DNA of 64,000 nt from Thysanoteuthis rhombus (taxonomy: Eukaryota > Mollusca > Cephalopoda > Oegopsida > Thysanoteuthidae): NCBI GenBank assembly GCA_963457665.1, contig OY735207.1, positions 42,272,507 through 42,336,506 of the forward strand, given 5' to 3'. The position numbers and the translations under genes were made by a program. The notes under the pieces were generated by a model. That model worked only from the letters and a program-made list of their open reading frames with translations. It did no database searches and was not told the DNA's origin. Positions 37,907 through 49,499 of the stretch are shown one piece after another (within the stretch, counting starts at the first letter, position 1; every line of letters begins with the position of its first letter).

Positions 37907-38389
37907 TGAAGCGATCCGACAGAATGGTAGTAAATTTGACAATTGGAAGATGAAGAGAGGTTCAAGAAAAGAACAGGTGTTACATCTTAGTTTCTTATCA
38001 TCACGTGAAGCTTTTATGCATTTTGCTGGTTGCCACCAACTTTTTCAAAAAGACTTTCAGCGATTGTAGAGAAACTGTATGCTGTTTTCCAATTTGAGAC
38101 TGAGGAATAAAATGGGGAAACAAGGCTATTAGGATGTGAGTTTTCTTGTTGTTCAGTTGGAGAGGAAGTGGGAGGTGTTTGTATCAGTGCAAGTGAGAGG
38201 CAGATCGGTTGAAATGAGAAGGATTAGTGGGAGGAGGGCTTAGGATGAGAGTGGTCTGTTTCTGTGAATGTTCGCGTGTCCGTGGAAGTTTCCAGAACGG
38301 AGAGATGGCGACTGGTATCAAATGGATAAGTGTCGACATATATAGGGCGGGGTTGGAAAAAAAGGTGCGAGTGCGTTTTAAACTTTTTG

Positions 38390-39660
38390 GGTGACTCAGA
38401 CGAAAAGAAGTACTATATCAATTGAAAAAGCCAGGGACATAGAAAACTACGCCACCAAAATCTCCTCGCCAACACAGAAAACACTGTACCGAAACAAAAA
38501 ATTACATAAAACTAACAACATACAAGTCAACAGATTACAAAACAAAATAAAATCCCCATGCGAAACTAACGGATGGAAAAACATCGGACGCCAAGAGCTC
38601 GTTAACAACACATACAAAACAATGCTCACATTCACTGAACAGGAAGTTCTCATCCCCAATACAAACATCAATAATACTGTCACTTGGAACAACAGACACT
38701 ACGACACAGACTCCAACAAAGGCTATAAACAAGGAATTATTACCGCCTCCATTAGCACAATAAATGGCCACAGCAAGATACCACTCGGATATATACATGC
38801 ATTAAAAAAATAGCCAAGGACGATAAAATACACATCGCCACCCCTGACAAAGGCGGAGGGGCTTGTCATCATGGACACACACACCTACTTCGACAAAATC
38901 AATTCCTTCCTTAGCGACACTAACACATATGAAAAAACTAGCAAAACATTCTTTGACAAATAAACAACCAAGTTCAATGGACCCCTCAGAAAGCAAAACA
39001 TGGACCAAGCTCTTAGAATACCACCCTACCCTACCCAGACTTTACGGCTTACCCAAAACACACAAACCAATATCCCCTTACGACCCATTATTTCAGGAAT
39101 AGGTAGCGCATCCCACAAGATAGTTAGAGCAAAAGCAGAAATCCTAAATCCATTACTTGGCAATGTTAGCCCCACACACCGCGAAAACTCTGGAGACCAC
39201 ATACGCAAAATTGGAAGAAAACAAAAACATAGATATGGAAAACAAATTTATGGTCAGCCTCGATGTAACATCACTCAGCCTACACCTACCCAATTACTGG
39301 ATCAAAAAGTCCCAAATAAAACTAGACATACCCAATAATAAAATCATTACACAATGCACAAACCAATGCTTTTTCAGCTTCAATGGAAATTTCTACAAAC
39401 AAAAATTAGGTTTACTGATTGGGTCCCCGACAATTGTAGCTTGTCTTTTTTTTTCTTGTAGAACTTTTGGAATCTGGCCCTTCACCCATCGCACTGAGAA
39501 ACAGCCTCCTATTTTCTCTACATCGACGATACCCTAGTCCTATACTCCCAACACACGGACCTAGACAACCTAGTAATTAAACAAAACACAGAAAAAACCT
39601 CTTTCAAATTCACACAAGAAAGAGTATCTGATAACACTATCTTTTCTTGACACCATATAA
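38390..39660 (+). mobile_element. Penelope-like element reverse-transcriptase fragment
   Basis: The first 420 bases are one open frame (38391-38813) ending near NGHSKIPLGYIHALKK. Frameshifted blocks follow: TPDKGGG near 38845, MDTHTYFDKINSFLS, then LPRLYGLPKTHKP near 39030, PLRPIISGIGSASHKIV near 39080, AEILNPLLGNVSP, MVSLDVTSL near 39250, QKLGLLIGSP near 39400, and the catalytic FLYIDDTLVLYS with IDD at 39522-39530. This is the reverse transcriptase of a Penelope-like element. No endonuclease part follows in this strand. The lesions look few (about four shifts or stops), so it is younger than the neighbouring relics. Confidence 0.88.
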
Positions 39661-39669
39661 CACAGACTT

Positions 39670-40235
39670 TGAAAATTCTGTCACTGATTCAACCAGTTCA
39701 ATTGCTGAATCCTGGGCATGTTCAATTGATATAGTTGCCAAGCCAACAAGTCAATTTTCCAACATTGTAAAACATACGTAAGTTTATAAGTTTGAGCTTC
39801 AAGAAATAACGTTCACCACATGTCACTGATACTGAAAGTATAAGAAGGATCCTTAGAGCAACAGAATATCTTTGCATCAATGTTTTTCCCTAACTCTTGC
39901 AGTCCTCAAGTGCATTGAAGTAGAATTTCTAAATCTATACTGTATATATCATACAAGAAGTCAAATAGTGAATTATATTGTTGTAGCTGTTGGAATCTTC
40001 CTTCTACAGTTTGTATGGTCTACAACAGCATAATAGAAACCTACTTGGAATTTCTGCTTTGAATCTTGTGTTGCATCTTCCTTGGCTTCATACTCGTGTC
40101 TTTCTCCTGTTTCTGACTCGTTCTCCGGTTTCAAAATCAATATCTCTAGTTCCTTTGCAATCTCAATAGCATTACTAATTGCACCAGCAAGGGCCTTAGT
40201 TTCATGTTGGGAAGTATTTCCAGATTAACCTCTTA
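39670..40235. other. No recognised gene or element
   Basis: Unique-looking AT-rich DNA without coding signature. Confidence 0.5.
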
Positions 40236-40239
40236 GTCT

Positions 40240-40266
40240 TGTATCATCAAAGATCTCTATGAAATC

Positions 40267-40352
<86 letters not shown>

Positions 40353-40396
40353 GCTTTCATGGAGATCTTTGATGATACAAAGATCTCTATGAAATC

Positions 40397-40480
<84 letters not shown>

Positions 40481-40507
40481 GCTTTCATGGAGATCTTTGA
40501 TGATACA

Positions 40508-40562
<55 letters not shown>
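40240..40562. repeat. Duplicated palindrome with (TA)n cores
   Basis: A 29-base arm (40240-40268, TGTATCATCAAAGATCTC...) is followed by about 80 bases of TA and then the inverted arm (40351-40379). A second, partly overlapping unit has arms at 40378-40398 and 40479-40507 around another TA array, and a third TA array follows at 40510-40562. The arms match with about two mismatches. Confidence 0.85.
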
Positions 40563-40565
<3 letters not shown>

Positions 40566-40639
40566 ATCTCCAAAATGATATCTCTGTGGTTTCAAAGTAT
40601 CAACCCGACTCTCCAATCTTATTTCACTCTATGGCTTAA

Positions 40640-41520
40640 CAATTATGCCCAAGTCTGATATATAGCTAATCAGAATTAGACAACGCTTAGTCGAATATAT
40701 ATAGATCTATTGAACCAAAATGAAGAAAGTAGTTGCTTCCATGCAAAACTAGCAGCATCATTGACTACCAAGTTTGAAGTATGCATGGCAAAAAAAGGCG
40801 ACACGTTGGTTAATGTTCAGAACTCTTTTTTTGTATGCTGTTTTCTTCACCTTTAAAGTTACTCCCATCATCATAATGTTGACCACCGCAGATTTTCATT
40901 TTTCAGAATTTTATTTCTTCAAGCTAATCAAATGCTATAAATGCACATGTGGCCTTCTTTAGAGGAACAAATCCCAAGAAATATTCTCTTATAGCAACGA
41001 AGAAATTTTGCAAAGAAAAAAAATACGAAGTAATTTAATGTCATTGTTTTAGCTTCCCCGTCCCCCTGAAAGAATGAAAATATTTCATGGTCCACCTGAC
41101 CATGAAATATTTGCAAACTTTGCAAAGAAAAAAACTTGCTTATATCGACATCGTCATCATTGGAGTTTGTATGACGAAAAATGTACTTATTTCCAGTCTT
41201 TAAATGAAACATATCGAAATGCCTAGTATATTCATAGAATAGCAGGAATTTAGAGTATCATGATAGGACTGCAGGAATTCTTTGTAATAAAGCATTTTTA
41301 GCTGAAAAAAAAATGACTATTTTGAGGCCATTGCAAAAATGAGATTTTTGATTTATTTTTTTGATACTGAATTTTATTGTTCGTTAACCAGACAATCAAG
41401 ATAAGTAAGGAAATAAAGAATTCTTCGGTATTTTCTAGTATTTGATTGGTATTCTGAAAGGTCAGTACTGCACCCCTCTGAGAACTGCGTCCGAGGCAAC
41501 TGCCTAGTCTGGTCTAATAG
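40640..41520. other. Gene-free stretch with one perfect stem-loop
   Basis: Nothing coding is recognised. A perfect 15-base inverted repeat lies at 41078-41092 and 41098-41112 (AAATATTTCATGGTC, 5-base loop). Confidence 0.6.
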
Positions 41521-41524
41521 GTAG

Positions 41525-41528
<4 letters not shown>

Positions 41529-41607
<79 letters not shown>

Positions 41608-41831
41608 CCTTACTTTGATAAAATTGAATTTGGTCTGAATTAAAACTACGTATCTATTCATTTTGCGTGGAAAAATAATAACATGTGACATTCTCGTTCA
41701 AAACTGGTGAAAATCAAAAAATGAATCTATCGGATTAATCAAATCAAAGCCTACGGCCATTTTCATTAAAAAAAAAAACACTTTTCAGGAGAAAAAAATT
41801 TGTGATAGAATAGTTAAGTAAATCTCCATTA

Positions 41832-41910
<79 letters not shown>

Positions 41911-42065
41911 CATGTGACACTCGAATTCATAACCGGAGAAGACCAAAAAATTCATTTTGGATGAAACAAATATAGGTCCTCGAAAACGTTATCATACTGA
42001 GTGAAATATCTAAAGCTGTAGGCTTTACCTGGGGGGTAAAACGCAATTTTCATGTAAAAAAAAAC
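41529..42065. repeat. Two (TA)n arrays, each followed by a related repeat
   Basis: TA arrays at about 41529-41604 and 41837-41910 are followed by related sequence: ACATGTGACATTCTCG..TC, AAATCAAAAAATGAATC and AAAGCCTACGGC in the first; GCATGTGACACTCGAATTC, GACCAAAAAATTCATT and AAAGCTGTAGGC in the second. This is a tandem or dispersed repeat pair of about 150-240 bp including the TA arrays. Confidence 0.6.
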
Positions 42066-42069
42066 AAAC

Positions 42070-43000
42070 TATAGCACGACTTTACACATTAATGTAGCCG
42101 ATTCCTGCAAAAATGTTATGTATTTCCATTCAAGTCTTTTACAGAAGAATATTATTGGCATACAATTGGCGAATATTTACTGCACCTGAGACTAAGAATC
42201 ACCCCTTGCCGTTCACTGTATGCCAGAATTTCAACCTTAAAAAAACTATCATTTTGTTTATTACCCATGTGTTGGTCGGTTTTCAATATTTTGTCTCCAT
42301 CGCAAAGATGGAGAGCTTTAGTCTATGAAACTACACACATGAGTAATCGACGTAAGGTTTCTAAAGACAATATAGCGTGTGTCATTTCTTGAATAATTGT
42401 AAATGTCAGCAGAAACACATGTTATAGCTTTCAAAATAATTTTACCGTAAGGTGGAAATGTCATTACAACATTCAGCACAAGGAAAAATCTTCCTTTGAT
42501 GTTTTTATTGGAATAAGATTATATTGAAAAGTCAGTTTCTTATGTTTCATATCGATTTTATAGAGTTTTTCCACTCGAAAAAAAAAAGTTACTGAGTTAT
42601 TTCCCTTGAACACCGTTCTCGGGAAGATAAGGATAAATAATATGCGTCTCGTGCAATTGGTTTTGTAAAGAAATTTCCATGGGTATTCATTCTTGAATAA
42701 AAAAAAAATAAACTGGTATAATTTAGAATCATATCTGGAATCAAAATGATGTGAGAAATTGGGGGAAGAAAAGCATTGTAGAGAATAAAGGGTTAAAAGT
42801 ATAAAATATAAAAATATAAAAGTATTCTCCAGTTTTGAAACGACCTCCATTCGGTCTGCGCGCTCTGTTCAAATTTCCTAAATTTTTAAGTAGCACTTCC
42901 TACACCGAATCCGGTAATGTCCAGGGGAATTCTTTTTTTAACGGAACTCTTTATTTATTCCAGACGGGTTTATTTTACTTATGTCGCGTTAGATGGCTTT
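42070..43000. other. No recognised gene or element
   Basis: AT-rich DNA. A 125-residue minus ORF (42473-42850) is low-complexity and unassigned. Confidence 0.5.
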
Positions 43001-43005
43001 TCTAA

Positions 43006-43293
43006 CTATTTATTAAAATGACAATACTTTATCTCCTTGTAGCGCTGCTCTTTGTTTCTCCAGAGCTGGTGTACTGCTGCACGCCGTAGCACATCGAAAG
43101 TTCTCATGACTTTCAGGAAATGAGACGAACCTCTTGAATAGTAACAGTTGTCATCTCTAGACGCCTCAAGTGCAGTGACGCAGACCATAACAATCGCAGT
43201 GAGAGTGACCATCCTCTGGCTTCCCGGACGCTGCGCACTTGTGGCCTTCTGTCGTTCAACGATAAGAGCACTAATTATCATTACGACTCGCAC
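43006..43293 (-). CDS. Hypothetical small secreted-peptide-like ORF
   Basis: This 95-residue minus-strand ORF has less A/T bias than its surroundings. From an internal Met at about residue 28 it reads MVTLTAIVMVCVTALEA, which looks like a signal peptide with a cleavage site before SRDDNCYY. The mature part would be about 50 residues, rich in Arg/Lys, with two cysteines. The stop overlaps AATAAA (FNK then TAG), a poly-A signal hexamer. I recognise no family. It could be a neuropeptide- or toxin-size precursor exon, or chance. No promoter or splice evidence was established. Confidence 0.3.
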   Translation of the reverse strand: MRVVMIISALIVERQKATSAQRPGSQRMVTLTAIVMVCVTALEASRDDNCYYSRGSSHFLKVMRTFDVLRRAAVHQLWRNKEQRYKEIKYCHFNK

Positions 43294-43689
43294 CTGGTGC
43301 CTAGCAGTGGGATAAAAGTGAGACTATGAAATAAAAATGAGTTTGATCTCCACATGATGCTCGATACTTTTGGCCTTGATCCAAACTAAGCTAAGCTTAG
43401 TAAGTATGAATACATGACTTACTTTGTGACTGAAGTTGTTGCATATTTCTTACCAGTTCCCATGGTCGGTGTTCGAATCCAGATAAAAGTCAATGACTTG
43501 AATTTTAAGGTCGGCGCAACGCAATCTTCCTAATCCTATTATCTCCATTTGCCGTACTAAGCTAATCTTAGTAAGTGCGAAGAATATCTTAAACACAGAC
43601 AAAACTACCAGAGTGTCGCATGAGATGGATCCGATCAGAAAATACAAAGCCTTCTTATTTGGAGAACTTTACCAAGATTAACATACTAC

Positions 43690-43790
43690 GACATAAGGAC
43701 GTATGTGTAGAGCGACCGGTGAGGATCGAACTCAATATGGAGATATGATCTGCCTGGCCAGGTCGATAATCATCGCTCTGGGCGAAGCGC
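43690..43790 (-). repeat. Possible tRNA-derived SINE relic
   Basis: On the minus strand it contains TGAGTTCGATCCTCACCGG, a good B-box match, with a weak A box before it. It shares this layout with 16600-16830. Confidence 0.35.
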
Positions 43791-43799
43791 TAAGAGATT

Positions 43800-45740
43800 T
43801 ATTGAACTCAGGTCAGTACGGCACAAGACCAAACGAAGACAATAGAAATTGGAACATTGTCTTGCACCAATATTAAAGTAGATAGAATCTTTTGGTCTTT
43901 GAGATCAGTATTCAAATTGTTGTTTTATTTCTTAAAATCCGGATTCGAACATCAGTTATTAGCACCAGTGGGAAATACACTGATCCAGCCATGATATTCA
44001 CTCAGTTTAGTTTATCCCCTACGTGCTTTAAGGAGGTAGCTAATTACAAAATCAACAAGGAAAAACAGATACAGGAAAACAACTCAAAAACAGCCGCAAG
44101 TATTGTATCAGGTCATCCTTTAAGTAATGTCCGAAATCTGTTATTGACAAAATGATTGATATTTCTGTTATAATGAAATTAATGATTTATCATTAAACGT
44201 GAATTCTTTATATTTTTCCAACTCCTAAATTCTGTCATTACTTATGGGAGGACCTAATGTATAAGTTAGTTCGGACTAATTCTCTCGTTTTAGTCTAAAT
44301 TAACTTAATCATTGTTTGGCTTCGCGAACGAAGATTTAGGAGAGAGTTTTCATGTCTGTTGTCTATCATCAAATAGCCAGTGAGGTGGATCCAGGAGAGA
44401 CAGTTGTTTCCACAACAGTTGCAGAGAAGGTTCGATCGCCGAGGGAAGCTCTCATCTTCTGTCGCTCTCCTTTTTTTTTCTTGCCTTTGTTCTGCGCTTC
44501 ATTTCGGCAAGGGAGATTACTAAGTAGATCTTGTGTCAGCACGTATCCCTCACTACTGCCTTTGTTGTCCACTGACGATCGCTCATTATACAAGAGATGA
44601 AGGTCCTTTTAGAGGAGTATTTGTATCTGTTCAATGGGAACTGATCTAAAAAAGAATTAAACAAGAGGGATTTTGAAAGTTGAATCGCATTACATCGGGC
44701 GCGCATGTCTCTGTCAGAAAAAATTAGTCGAATAAATCAATCTAATTGTTATTTTCCTCTTTTTTTTTTTTACTTGATGCTTCGAAATTCAGGGTATTGT
44801 GACTTTTATTACAAAGAGATTATGTCCCTTGTCTTCAGTGAACGGTTCTGATTAAAGAAATTTCATTTCTCTGTCATCATCTGTCTTCATCATCCTAAAA
44901 GTGAAAGCGAAAAATTCGATTTGTTTCGTGAGTTTGCGGGCTGCATTGGTTTGAGAATTCGGGAAAAAAGTTGGAGATTCCTAAATTTAATCATTTCTTA
45001 ATAATTTCTAATTTCTGGAAATATCTCCGAGGCTTCAGGTAAATTATCTGTCTTGTAATAAATCACTCTAACCGTCCACAAAAGCACAAATAGTGAAATA
45101 ATCCCAATCTCCTGCTTTGGACGCGTGATGAGGATACGCTGGGTAATAAAACGCATCTTGATAGTTTTTATGCTTGGAAATAATAAATTTTACGAGAAGA
45201 AATAATATGAAATACCCAAAAAATGATTCGTGCGTATAAAAATGCAATTTTTTCAAACAAGCATATTTATAATCATTCATATAATAGCCCAATTCTGTCT
45301 GTGACACCTGAATTAAATTCCTGACCACAGACATTCCCCTTTTCTTCTAATCTGCAATGATTTTTGGGTTAGCAATGTATTTTTGCACCATGCATATAAT
45401 ATCAAATGTTTGGTGAGAAATTGCAAGATTCGGTGTTTATTAGATTTTTCCTCACTGCCAGGAATAATTAATCTGTTAGTGAAGGAAATGGCTACTAACC
45501 GAAGTGGCGGAGTGCAATAAAGTCAGTGAGTATCAAGAGATCATTCCACTTTAGATAATGACGATATTCAATCCTGATCTCAGCATTATGGGTATTTTCT
45601 AAGCTCCGTGGGGACCCAAATCATTACAATGGTAATGGTCTGTTGAGCAAGATGTCTTCGTTCTTCATCATTTACAAACCAAATGAGTTTCTAAATTAAC
45701 GAATCACTGACGGAGAACGAATATGTTGCTACAAAAACTG
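43800..45740. other. No recognised gene or element
   Basis: Mixed AT-rich DNA. An 82-residue ORF at 44352-44600 has somewhat gene-like composition but no recognisable family or splice context. Confidence 0.45.
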
Positions 45741-45754
45741 ATATGACGAGGGAA

Positions 45755-45774
45755 GGTACACACATACACACACA

Positions 45775-45827
<53 letters not shown>

Positions 45828-46303
45828 TAAATGTTTAAGTGAGAGGTGTTCGCATGTTTGTGTGTTTGTAAATATATGCAGGAGATACTTGTGTGTTTGT
45901 TTGTCAGCCTGTCACGCTATAAAAAAGTACCTACTCACTGGACTTTTTTGAAGAGGGCTTCTATTTCAAAATGTAACTATGGCGCATGCTTTCTGCCCGT
46001 GAACACATCTCATCTTATATGTTTATGTATAATTCTTTAGGGGCTGTAAAGTCGAAGGAAATCCACCCTAAATCCACCAGTGAAAATAAAAATTGAATTA
46101 ATTTTTTTTAGAAAAAGCATTTTTAAACGTTTTAGACGGGGCTATATTCATAACGTACCCATGATGTAAAACTGGACCCTCACTTTACGTTCAGTATATA
46201 CATAAACGCACTCAGACATACGCATACACACAGACAGACATACACACACATATATATATATATACAGACACAGTCACACGCATACAGACAGACAGACAGA
46301 CAG

Positions 46304-46341
<38 letters not shown>

Positions 46342-46385
46342 TAGCCAAAAACCTGTACGTACACAGCTAGTATATATATATATAC
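45755..46385. repeat. (CA)n, (GACA)n and (TA)n microsatellites
   Basis: Compound arrays at about 45757-45828 and 46195-46345, with a short TA run at 46370-46384. The sequence between holds no recognised gene. Confidence 0.9.
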
Positions 46386-47010
46386 AACTATGAAAACAGC
46401 AACGTGCAAAAATGTGAAAAAATTAGAAAAAACATCATAAAAGAAATGAAAAAACAGAAATTTAAAGTTGAAATCAGGGTCAATGTTGAAATTCTACATT
46501 TTTTAGATGTTACTTTGAATTTGAATAATAACACCAATAAACCAAATTAGCTATAGTTGTACTGATAGCTTTAATAAATTTACAACAGAACACAACACTA
46601 AAGTAATATGAAATGATAGTTACTGAGAAAGTATAAATAAATCAGATTCCAATTGTATAAACGACAACAGATGCCGTTCGCCGAACAAATGTCTCAAATC
46701 GAATATCATATACCAAGCTGAAATATCAACCCAAGAGAAATCCATATTATATAGGAATATCGAGAACACCCTTTAAACTAAGATTAGCCAAACATATACC
46801 ATCATTTAGTTATAAAAAATATAAAAACAGTACATCACTGTCGACATATCACTAGAGACTGACCGATAGCAAACTTAAACCTACAGTTAAATAGAAATAT
46901 ACATACATATGCCAAAATATAGAAACCCCATGTTATCTATTTCTCAATGAGAAATTGGGAATCCTCACTTTTGTCAACAGAACAAAAGAAAAAAAAAAGA
47001 CCCCAAACAA
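46385..47010 (+). mobile_element. Penelope-like element C-terminal fragment
   Basis: Reading across frames gives NVEILHFLDVTLNLNNNTNK near 46480, then SPNKCLKSNIIYQAEIST near 46690, YIGISRTPFKLRLAKHIPSF near 46755, KNSTSLSTYH, and finally HVIYFSMRNWESSLLSTEQK near 46930. The FLDVTLNL block precedes the GIY-YIG endonuclease in a class of Penelope-like elements, and the CLxxNxxYxAEI and YIG blocks are its core. Stops and shifts make it non-functional. Confidence 0.8.
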
Positions 47011-47019
47011 CAAAAAACC

Positions 47020-47605
47020 GAAATATTAAACAGAAAGAAATAAAGTAACGTTAAATTGCCGGCATCACGCTAAATTTCTATAAATAAAGATAAGTTAATA
47101 ATCAACATATAGATGTGATAAAAATAAACCACTATTGCTATGTTATTCTCCCAGCCACTTTAAAGAACAACCCAATCTTCATAATCATCTTAGACTCGAG
47201 GGAATAGACCAAACTCAGAATAATTGAATTAACAACTAAGGTCATATGAAAAGGAACCCTAAGATTGAAGAATTGATTTAAGTGAGAATATAATGCTCTC
47301 AGAGAGAAAACATTGCACAAAGAACTGATGGATTGACTACATACTGATAACGAAATCTCTATACCATACCCCCTTGACTTATAACTACCAGTAAGCACAG
47401 CATCCCCATTGAATAAAACAGAAATAACATGACAAGCAATGACCACCAACAAATGTATGTATATATATATAATAAAAGAGAGACAACCAAGAAAAATAGA
47501 CCCCCCAAAATATCCTAGATAGGAATCTAGAATGAACCAAATCAATTGCCCAAAGTTGACCAAATAGAGCAGAACATAAACGTGTTTGTCTAACGAATCC
47601 TACTT

Positions 47606-47656
<51 letters not shown>

Positions 47657-48366
47657 ATCTATCCGGAGAAGAACCAGACGTTTTGAATACCCCCAAAACT
47701 GGTTGTACGAATCAGAGGGGATAAGTGTGTAAGGTCCCAAGGAAAGAGGGGGTATTTTGAAGAAAACTAAGGTGCCATTGCCTTTGATAGGCTACTTTTC
47801 CGTTAATATCACGTGGTTTTGATACGTGTTACGTATGTATATATATTCCACGCGGCTGACCTCACCCTATGAAGGTAAGGTTTGCATACCATAAGCGAGA
47901 AACTGAGGTGGGACAATGGAAGCAAGGTCCCCCGGTTGCAGGTTCCTTTTTTTCAGGTAGATTCCTGAGCTAGCTGTCAAGATCAGCCACCCTCCTTTGG
48001 GGGAGTATTTCGACAACATGGCTGGCCAGGGTAATTAAAGCTCTGAACCTGAGCTGACTGTAGAGTTCGACCACCCTTTCCTCGGCGACATGATGCGATA
48101 GAGTGCCTAATTTTGTGCATTATAACGAAAAATTATGACCAAATTTTCTCCCGAATACGTATGCTGAAATTCCTTTAAAAAAGATTTCGAATGAACCAAT
48201 CAATAAAAACCTAAATTAGACCTTTTGCTGTTTATTTATCCATAAGATATAGTCTCGATCTGGCGTTTTTCACATTGCTTATTATTTTACAGTCTTCTGT
48301 GTGCGCTCTTATGTCCTCACCAACAATGAAATGCCACTTTCAATCTTACTGCTTACTGTGGCCCTT
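47020..48366. other. No recognised gene; one (TA)n array
   Basis: A TA array lies at about 47609-47654. The stretch 47700-48120 is less AT-rich and looks like a repeat (CACGCGGCTGACCTCACC, 'GGTCCCCCGGTTGCAGG'), but I cannot name it. Confidence 0.45.
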
Positions 48367-48377
48367 TAAACAGGCAT

Positions 48378-48432
<55 letters not shown>

Positions 48433-48828
48433 GTCTTTTAACGTCCGTCGTTGGACATAGACTTTCCCCAGGATTCGCCACAATTCTCTATCATGGGCAT
48501 CGTAGAGCCAGTATTTCCTGAATCGGTGCAGTTCATCTTTCCATCTTCTGTTCTGCCGGCCTCGGTTTCTTGTGTGATCTCTGGGGATCCATGTTGTGAG
48601 ACGTGATGTCCATCGGTTGTCTTTCATTCTTGCAACATTGCCTGCCCATTGCCATTTGAGTATTTTTAATAGTTTCTATGATGTCACGAACACGAACACC
48701 CGTTTTCTTCCTTATATACTGTGCTGTCTTGTGATCTCTCCATGTAAGGTTGAGCATAATTCTCTCATGCGCACGTTGCATACTTCTCAGTTTGTAGGTC
48801 TGTCTTTTGGTTAGGTAAACAGGCATAT
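48367..48828 (-). mobile_element. 5'-truncated RTE-type LINE with 13-bp target-site duplication
   Basis: Perfect direct repeats TAAACAGGCATAT (48367-48379 and 48816-48828) flank a LINE 3' end. On the minus strand the insert reads KLRSMQRAHERIMLNLTWRD, KTAQYIRKKTGV, then WKDELHRFRKYW and DRELWRILGKVYVQ, then GTCCAACGACGGACGTTAAA and a (GAT)n tail of about 52 bases (48380-48431). The copy is 436 bp. It is the same family as 27001-28250. Clear TSDs suggest this is the youngest LINE insertion in the window. Confidence 0.92.
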
Positions 48829-48998
48829 AATGCTCTTTTAATCATGGGGACAGCTCTGACAACAATTGGTCAATCTTACGCCGTAAACATTTCCTCATTC
48901 TGTGAGTTGCCTTGTTTTATCAAAGAGTTCATCATACTTGCTGACTTGACTCTCAACATTGCCCTCAACTTGACAGCTGAAACAGTAGATGCTATGCA

Positions 48999-49450
48999 TT
49001 ATAACTTCAATATCCTACAAGTGTTTCTCGTCAGATCTAAGAAAGTCTTACCTAGTCCTTCAATTAATCTTCCTCTAACATGATTTTCAATTTTCACAAG
49101 GAATTTCCTAAATGAATCCTCGATCTCATCAATATCAATTTCATCCAAAGTGTTGGCAATCTCCTTGACTGTCTCCCTCGAACCTACTTGAACAGTTCCT
49201 TTTGTCTTCAACTCCTTAACCATACCAGCTACCTCACACATTCCCTCGTTTCATCTAGGTGTTAATTTCTAGATCAAATATCTCTTTCTTAAAATCAGCG
49301 TACAATCTTTCTTTGATGACTTTCAAATCAACCCCCTCAACTGATTAAAAGACATTATTTGTTGATGTTAATTCCTTACTTCGTTTTGTCATTCTTGTTT
49401 GCCTTAATTTAGAAGGGTGACTTTAATGTCATATTAAAGTACTTTTAAAA
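48999..49450 (-). other. Possible retroelement ORF1-like coding remnant
   Basis: The minus strand has an interrupted frame reading EGVDLKVIKERLYADFKKEI, EVAGMVKELKTKGTVQV and IEDSFRKFLVKIENHVRG, which is charged and predicted to be helical. It could be part of a retroelement nucleic-acid-binding ORF or an unknown protein. No family assigned. Confidence 0.3.
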
Positions 49451-49499
49451 GCTCTTAATGTACTTAATTCTTCATGATATTTGACTATTGTTGCTTCAA

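Noticed and set aside
40268..40573. ORFs encoding runs of Tyr-Ile (YIYIYI) here and at other TA arrays (25103, 33990, 35837, 36795, 41374, 56859, 59221)
   Set aside because: They are translations of (TA)n microsatellites and are open in every frame by composition.
43006..43293. Resemblance of the C-terminal part of the small secreted ORF to molluscan egg-laying hormone (EQRY)
   Set aside because: Only four residues agree and the spacing to the upstream leucine pattern does not fit; too weak to claim.
44352..44600. 82-residue + ORF overlapped by a 74-residue minus ORF
   Set aside because: Both strands are open, no motif or splice context was found, and a poly-Phe stretch comes from a T tract.
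48376..48431. CRISPR-like short regular repeats
   Set aside because: It is a (CAT)n simple repeat forming the LINE tail, with no spacers, in a eukaryotic context.
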